A DNA stretch of 64,000 nt from contig CM022670.1 in assembly GCA_012295275.1 (NCBI GenBank), forward strand, positions 14,375,862-14,439,861, in the 5' to 3' direction. The position numbers and the translations under genes are program-made. Of the stretch, positions 57,359 to 64,000 are shown piece after piece (position 1 is the first letter of the stretch; each line of letters starts with the position of its first letter). The notes under the pieces are model-generated. The model was not told the DNA's origin. It searched no databases and was given only the letters and a program-made list of their open reading frames with translations. Origin of the DNA: Chrysomallon squamiferum (lineage: Eukaryota; Mollusca; Gastropoda; Neomphalida; Peltospiridae).

Positions 57359-60050
57359 TCAGTTGTGAGATGTAGGACAGTTGGCGTACACTGAGGAAGA
57401 TTCAAGATGGAGGAAAGCCAAGTTGCAGAAGAACACGAAGTCATCCTGGAATAAAGAAACCAAAAACATAGTTATCTATATCACTATACTATCACATCTT
57501 TTGGTTAATCAGACTGTCAGACGTACATCATTACATCAGTCAACCAACCCAGTCATTATGCATACCACTATTAGATTCGCTCAGTTCGTAAATAAACACA
57601 CAAATAGTTATGTATAGAAACTGTAAATTACAATATCTGGAATTTATAATATGTCACATCTCTGTATGAAACAAAGTAGTTAAAAGTCTTAAATAATATG
57701 TCACATCTTTGTAAGAAACAAAGTAGTTAAAAGTCTTAAATAATATGTCACATCTTTATATGAAACAAAATAGTTAAAAGTCTTAAATAATACTATGCAC
57801 TTTGATATCCCGAATATAAACCTTTGTAATAAGATTTGTAACCTTTTAGGTCTTGTAATAAGGTTTGTTAATATATATATATATATATATATATAATTTG
57901 AAGGTCGTGTAAAATAATAAATCACTTAGCTAATTTAAACGTTATGTCTCCTGTATAAAGGACGACTTAATGGCAAATATTATCTAAAATATTGCTAATA
58001 AGTCCTGCATGAATTAAAATAAATATAATTCTAATTATGGTCTCATGTATCTATCAAAAAACTCACACTACGCAATATCAACTGTTACCTTGGTAAATGT
58101 AACATTAGGAAGTATTGTTTGCAATCTTCTGATGTTGTTGAAGATCTCAACTTCTGTGTCGAGTTTAGTACCAAACAGAATGTTGTTTGCTATACACAGC
58201 GTTATTACATTCTTAGCTTCACATTCTCTGAAACAAACAAGCAAGCAATAGTAATAATAAAAATAACTATCCAGTTAAATAAATAAACAGAAAATTAAAA
58301 AAATGAATTAATTAATGAATAAACGAAGATAAATAAAGAAAACAAATGATTTTAAAAATGATATCCTTCTCACGAACAATGTGTGCCAATATTTCATAGT
58401 ATATACTTATTACTCAATAAAGGAATTACCACTTACCTGTATACAACAGTGACAGGTTGTGTTGTGATGTTCTTTTGTTGTAATATTTCACTGATTGTTA
58501 TCAGACAGGCTATCAGTGTTACAGAGTCAGTGGTTGGCAACCATCCGTGAATACAGTAATGTCGTATCTCTCGTTTTTCTTTGTCAGCCTGTTAATTTTA
58601 AAATAATAATAATGATGATGATGATGATGATGATAATAATAATAATAATAATAATAAAATAACAATAATTATCTGAGTATATTCATATATGTCTGATCTA
58701 GATAAAACAATAGTAACACAAACAGTGAGTAAGATAGATAATAAACACTATTTTCGTGCTTTTGTTATAGATAAAAACAGTATTTACGTATTCTGATGCA
58801 GATAAACACGAATTACTGTAGTTACACAGTGTGTAACGTAGATAATAAACGATAGTTACGTCTATTTCAGGTAGATCCCAAACAATATTTATGTGTTTAA
58901 CGTAGAAAATACACAATATGTAGATTTTACATAATATTTACGTGTATCTAATATAAATAGTAAATAAATTTACGTCTGTCTAAAGTAAATAAGGAAACAA
59001 TATTAACGTCTGTCTGATGTAGAGCATAAATAATATTTACGTGTATCTAATATTAATAGTAAATAGTATTTACGTGTGTCTCAACTTGCAGTGTGTTTTC
59101 CATTATCTCGTCTGTCACTGAAGTCTGGTGAAGATTTGTCACTGTGACTTTTCCATGTTTTACTGATTCGTTCTTTGAAGGAATCAAGTTTACAGCATTC
59201 TGAATATGAAGATTATTAATGTCATGTAGAAAAAAATCACAAAATATATATAAATCTTACGTATAATTTTCCTTCAGAAGCTGCAATAATACAGATGTAA
59301 AGCACTCGTACTATTTGATTAATAAATAATTATTTAATTCACAGTTAAGATGTCTGTCAGTAGTGGTAACAACAACCAAAAAAAAAAAAAGAAATTTATT
59401 CAAAAGAAACATTTTTTATTGGTTTTATTTAATTTTAGAGCCTGCTTAATGTTAAGATAGATGATAAGAAAAATCGGTTTAATATGTTTTTGCTATATTT
59501 GTAATAAAGTTTAATGTTAAATATTATCATTTATAAATATGGGGTTATTTCTGACCTGAGAGTTCAAAGTAATAATGGTGTACGAATCATTTTGAATAAC
59601 AAGTTTCCAGAAGCTCTCTTCAGTTCCTTTTTTTTCCGGGATCAGCAAATAACCTCGTTTTGATACTTTAGACTAGAGTAAAAAAGCACAACAACAAAAA
59701 ACAATAAAAAAAACCCAACAACAAGCAGCAACATTATTTTTATCAGTTGTAAGCCTTCCACCCACACACCCACACACACACATACACATATATATATATA
59801 AATGAATAATATGATATTAGCATTAGATATGCCTTAACTGTGTCGTGATTTTAATATATATTTAACTATAAATATATTTGAGGAATACTAACAGGCAAAC
59901 ATGTTGCAAAAAAATCTTGTCGTCCATCAGTCCATACTTTGTATTTGTTAGGAGTACCTGCAAAATATATGTGTGTATATATGTAAAGTATCATATATTT
60001 AACAACAAAAACAACAGTAATACTAATACTAATTATAATGAAACAAACCA

Positions 60051-60086
<36 letters not shown>

Positions 60087-61664
60087 TTATTCTCTATAAC
60101 TTACATCTGCAATCTTCACAATTATTACTTCTGATGATACTACTACAGAGATACACTATATGTTTATATAATCACAAGGACAGTACTACTATTACTACTG
60201 CTATTACTAACACTACTCCTGCTGCTGTTATTACGTACATTGTTAGATTTAAATGAAATGATATGATTGCTACAGCAATAAATAATCATTTATCTGCTTA
60301 GAAACACATTGTTGAATTTAGAAATTTACCTATATAGGAAGTTTCATAGAATAATCCAATTTCCTGAAAAATAATAAAGTACAATAAAAATAAAACATGG
60401 ATTTAAAAAAATATATATCAATATTAATATTGAAATTATAGTATATTTATATACTTCCATTTATTAGTTAATAAAATTACATTTTGTACTTTCTTTTTAT
60501 TACAATAAAATTAAATGTGACAATACAGGTATTTATCAATTTTTATTGACATTTCAGACACACAATGGTTCCTTAATTCTAATTTTTCTCTTACTTGTCC
60601 AAGCTGATCTATAGTTTTCTTTCCCATGACGAGAGAAGTTTTCTGTTGTTGATATTTAAGATAAAACTCTGCGTTGTCCATGCTTGTGTCACCGTACGTG
60701 GCCATCTCAAGTAGAGCGACAAACAACATTTCATACTGCTCCTGTAATCAGAATAACACGGCATAAACTAATAAACCAGAGTCATTTGAATATAACTCAA
60801 ATTTAATAGAAAACTGGAATAAAATTCGAAAACAAGAAAGAAACGAAATTACTGTGTACAGGTAAAAATAGCTTATAACTTTACCTTGGTTTGAACTAGA
60901 CCTTTACGCTGATCTCTCAGTCGAGTGATGACCTTGAAGACATCGACTTCTCCTGTAGCCTCCATCTCGTCCAATAGAATGTCCAGGGCAATGTATGTTC
61001 CAGTTCGTCCAATTCCAGCGCTAAAATCATGTAATTATTAGTATTCATAACTTACGAAATATCAAATATCTTCAATTTAAAAATAACGTTAATATAAACA
61101 TCTTTACTGGTATGTATATAAATACTAGAAATTATCTACCTGCAGTGTACAAGAACAGGACCAGGAAGTGTAGATTTTGACTTGCGCACTTGGTATAGAA
61201 ATTCAATGAAATCATGAACACTGGGGATTCCATGATCAGGCCATGTAATGAAATGGAACTGTTGAAATGTGTTAGTTTTGCCAGTCTAAAAATAAAATAT
61301 GTTAGAGAAATGAGACTTTATTACACATGTTAAAGATACGGAAAAATATGTCATTTGTCAAAAATTCGTTTCCTCTTAAAATTCTTATGTCAAAATCTAT
61401 AGTAATCTAGAAATCACAGCTATGTGATATAGCATACTGGACATATTGTTTGTAAGATACGAAACGAGTTAATCTAAACCATCCCTTTTGATATAAACGA
61501 TTTAATGAACAGAATTAACTCACCTTTCTGTGTGTCAGAGATATAGTTCTAATCACTAAGTCACGTTTCTCTAGTTTTTCTCTGACAACAACTGTGAATG
61601 GTCCTATAGTCTTCATCTCTTCATCTGACCAATACGATTCACATTTTACCTTGAAACAACAAAC

Positions 61665-61702
<38 letters not shown>

Positions 61703-61827
61703 GAATAATAATAATAATAATAATAACAACAACAAGAACCACAAGAACAACAAGAACAACAACAGCAACAACAAAAACAGTCTAATAACTATAATAATAA
61801 TGATAATGATGAAGATGATAATGATAC

Positions 61828-61905
<78 letters not shown>

Positions 61906-62117
61906 AAGAAGAAATGCAACACAAATAATATTTACACTAATAATGACATAAACAAAGTTCAGTAATTTAGAACAAATACATTATATTGATAATATAATGA
62001 AATGTAAACTGTCTACCTTGGTGTCTTCCACGAGATTACAAAGCATAATAATTTTACTACATTTCTTCTCCCACAGCATTCTCCAGAAATCTCTTAATGT
62101 CTTCTTGTTTGGAGCTG

Positions 62118-62167
<50 letters not shown>

Positions 62168-63971
62168 TAACATGGGTGTGTGTGTATATATGTATCTGTT
62201 TACAGATAAACATATGCATGCGTGTGTAGGTTTTGTGTGTATTTACACATATAATATCGTCTGTGTCTGTCTCTGTCTCTTTCTCTACATGAAGTCATTT
62301 AACTTACCCTGAGCTGCTATAAAGTAATCCTTTTCAGTGTAACTCTGAAACAAGATCAAACATTTTGAAATAAAGTCTTGGTAACTGAAAAGAAGGATAA
62401 TAATAACATTTTTACTTTATTAATATTAGACTGAAACACCTATTCTGAATTATATGATTTACATTACATTATAAGCTTACAATATATTTGTATGAAAACT
62501 CACATCGATGTGGCTGGCGTTAACGTAATCAGAATGTGGCACATCGGGAGGCATCGTTAACACAACTCGGTTCTTGTCATCTTAAAAATAATTAGTATAA
62601 TATGTAGTATTAATTTAATTAAATTTCAATAATACTGTACATCCATAAACACCCAAATACCCATACACTTACCCATATATATCATAAACACAAACACAGA
62701 TATGGATATGCACATGCATATATTATCGTTCTGCTATATTTGCTATATCTGTTTAAGTCAATATTTGAATACATATATTTATTCATTTTAATAAAAAAAG
62801 CTTAACATTTTAGAGAATGTGATGACTACAACTAAATTTCTTAATAGTGTGTTCCGTTTAAAAGCTTTTGTAATCGAAATCGGGATTGAAATTAGAATTA
62901 CGAATTACAATTTTAGAATGATATAACAAGTATAAACACACAGGGATAGTAGCCTTTAAAACGATTCTTCGGTTTGTTTTCAGATATCTGAGATTCTTGA
63001 TACGGTGAAGTAAATCCATTTTCTAGTTTCTGAAATTTACAAAACATACAACAGTTACAGAGAAGGTGCCAACATATATATTTTCAGAGAGAGAGAGAGA
63101 GAGAAGTATGACATCTTTTAAAACATACCTTGAATTCTGTATCTAATCCTCCTGGTTGATTTCTAATGTTATCAATGACTTTGGAAAGTTCACTGACCAG
63201 CACTCCACTCTCAGGCAGTTGGACATCAGAGAAATTGTAGTAATCTGATGCTGTTGTTTCAGCTTCTTGTTCATCAATTTCTTCTACTGGAGAATTGATA
63301 GTCGACGTAACTTCACTGTCTTCTTCACATTTTCTTCCATTGTATTTTGGATCTGGAACTTGTCCAGATGGAAAATCGAATTCAGCCGTGTGATCATCTA
63401 GTAAGATGTTTGAGTTATTTTGTAACATTTTATCAGTTGATGATGTATGTTATATTGGTGATTTTTGATCTTATTAAGGAAAGCAGCTGGTAATATAGAG
63501 TAAAGCTGCTGATAAATATAATCTAATTATTCCATGTCAGTATAAACTATTGCTTTTCCACAAGATTTATCTTCTTATATGACATTTGATTTGTTCAGCT
63601 GACTTATTATTATAAATAGTCCAGTTTCAAGGACTAATAAGTTACACTTTGTATGAGTATATATATAAAGTATTCAGAGTTTATATAAAAACAAGATATG
63701 GATTAAGTAAAATAAAAACCACTAAAGAAGAAGAAATACATATAAGATAATTGCAAAGCTCTGCTAGTAAATTAATGTAAGGTCTTTAAGATATTTACTT
63801 TCCTTCCATATTTATGTCCTACTTACTACTTAAGAGATCAGTTATAAGTTTCCGAATCAGAACATTGTTTTTAACTTATAATCATAGAGAACACAATATT
63901 TACCATTTTCAGCTTTACTTTTCCGGTTCCATTTCACTTGATTTGACTCTTTTGATGGCATTTGATTACGT
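57359..63971 (-). CDS. Receptor-type tyrosine-protein phosphatase, cytoplasmic part (D1 active, D2 inactive)
   Basis: Eighteen minus-strand exons join in phase. Juxtamembrane and D1: 63,904-63,971, 63,129-63,397, 62,942-63,029, 62,504-62,580, 62,308-62,344, 62,017-62,114, 61,524-61,649, 61,140-61,285, 60,885-61,020, 60,595-60,741. D2: 60,330-60,363, 59,893-59,957, 59,556-59,672, 59,074-59,199, 58,437-58,588, 58,089-58,227, 57,359-57,445. One acidic exon (63,129) carries DYYNFSDVQLPESG. D1 has NKPKNRFKGYYPYDKNRVVL, DYVNAS, FIAAQ, RDFWRMLWEKKC, KCESYWSDEEMKTIGPFTVV, FITWPDHGIP and the catalytic HCSAGIGRTGTYIALD. D1 should dephosphorylate phosphotyrosine. D2 lacks every catalytic element. The ectodomain and membrane segment lie beyond the right edge. 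By analogy with its relatives it may carry F-lectin and EGF domains (inference). Family: animal RPTPs. Exon count is 17 listed plus the unseen upstream ones. Confidence 0.88.
57647..57790. repeat. 47-bp minisatellite, three copies
   Basis: Three copies containing aatatgtcacatct, gaaacaaagtagttaaaagt and cttaaat, in the last intron of the phosphatase gene. Confidence 0.92.
57870..57895. repeat. (TA)n microsatellite
   Basis: About twelve TA units, in the last intron of the phosphatase gene. Confidence 0.94.
58605..58660. repeat. (GAT)n/(AAT)n tract
   Basis: Trinucleotide tract directly upstream (minus strand) of the D2 exon at 58,588. Confidence 0.94.
58670..59070. repeat. Degenerate minisatellite in a D2 intron
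   Basis: Ten or so loosely conserved units combining tttacgtgtatctaat, gtctgatgtaga and taaacaata. The array runs up to the donor of the exon at 59,074, whose GTAAAT is itself part of a unit. Confidence 0.7.
60046..60086. repeat. (AAT)n microsatellite
   Basis: About twelve AAT units in a D2 intron. Confidence 0.95.
61661..61912. repeat. Compound (AAT)n, (AAC)n and (GAA)n tract
   Basis: AAT runs at 61,661-61,725 and 61,830-61,875 and a GAA run at 61,876-61,912, in a D1 intron. Poly-Ser/Tyr/Leu frames across it are artefacts. Confidence 0.96.
62121..62168. repeat. (TA)n microsatellite
   Basis: About 20 TA units beginning within ten bases of the acceptor of the D1 exon at 62,114. Confidence 0.95.
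63088..63105. repeat. Short (GA)n
   Basis: Nine GA units just past the donor of the juxtamembrane exon at 63,129. A reading frame running on into it encodes only Ser-Leu. Confidence 0.9.
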
Positions 63972-64000
63972 CTGGAAAAAAATGAAAAAAAAAAACAACA

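Overview
This window is metazoan nuclear DNA. It is AT-rich, has GT-AG introns, small coding exons in long non-coding stretches, and very many microsatellites, mainly (TAA)n, (GA)n/(CT)n, (TA)n, (CA)n and (TAAA)n. The protein families point to a lophotrochozoan, most likely a mollusc: fucolectin-type (F-lectin) domains, MEGF-like EGF repeats, a receptor tyrosine phosphatase with a dead second domain, and CD225 (IFITM/PRRT-like) genes. The species call is an inference. I found no tRNA, rRNA or CRISPR.

Three loci look like real or nearly real genes. CD225 gene A (+, 13,660-19,039) has seven exons, all in phase, and encodes 260 aa with a Pro/Gln/Gly/Tyr-rich N-terminus. CD225 gene B (+, 45,375-50,451) is its paralogue. 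It has lost the acceptor of exon 3, and a new acceptor plus two small indels put the whole proline-rich exon in another frame while still reaching the CD225 domain in frame. A receptor-type tyrosine phosphatase (RPTP) gene (-, 57,359 to beyond 63,971) has 18 exons that join in phase and stop normally. Its D1 domain is canonical and its D2 domain is catalytically dead. A third CD225 copy (C, 38,164) is only a promoter plus exon 1.

The rest is a receptor graveyard built by segmental duplication. About 9 kb of sequence recurs three times: block 1 at about 5.7-14.7 kb, block 2 at 30.6-39.7 kb and block 3 at 39.8-46.4 kb. Block 3 lacks the first ~2.3 kb. Blocks 1 and 3 end in CD225 A and B; block 2 ends after CD225 exon 1. 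Within and between the blocks are pieces of a lectin-EGF receptor family on both strands. They include four signal-peptide exons of exactly 79 nt (2.6, 6.3, 22.8 and 31.1 kb, all -), F-lectin exons (3.8, 4.8, 5.4, 10.6, 25.5 and 42.4 kb), broken EGF exons (4.2, 4.5, 11.6, 25.9, 35.3-36.6, 43.3, 52.0-52.8 kb) and one transmembrane exon (26.3 kb). Further pieces are stray phosphatase exons (19.3-21.8, 27.6, 29.6, 54.9 and 55.3 kb) and three 140-nt terminal exons carrying an ITAM-like pair YxxL-x10-YxxI (12.9, 37.6 and 44.6 kb, -).

Inference: the locus descends from a family of F-lectin/EGF surface receptors with two kinds of cytoplasmic end, tyrosine phosphatase or ITAM-like tail, interleaved with CD225 membrane-protein genes. 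That layout resembles paired activating and inhibitory immune receptors next to an IFITM-like effector. Most receptor pieces here are broken; only the right-hand phosphatase looks intact, and its ectodomain lies past the window edge.
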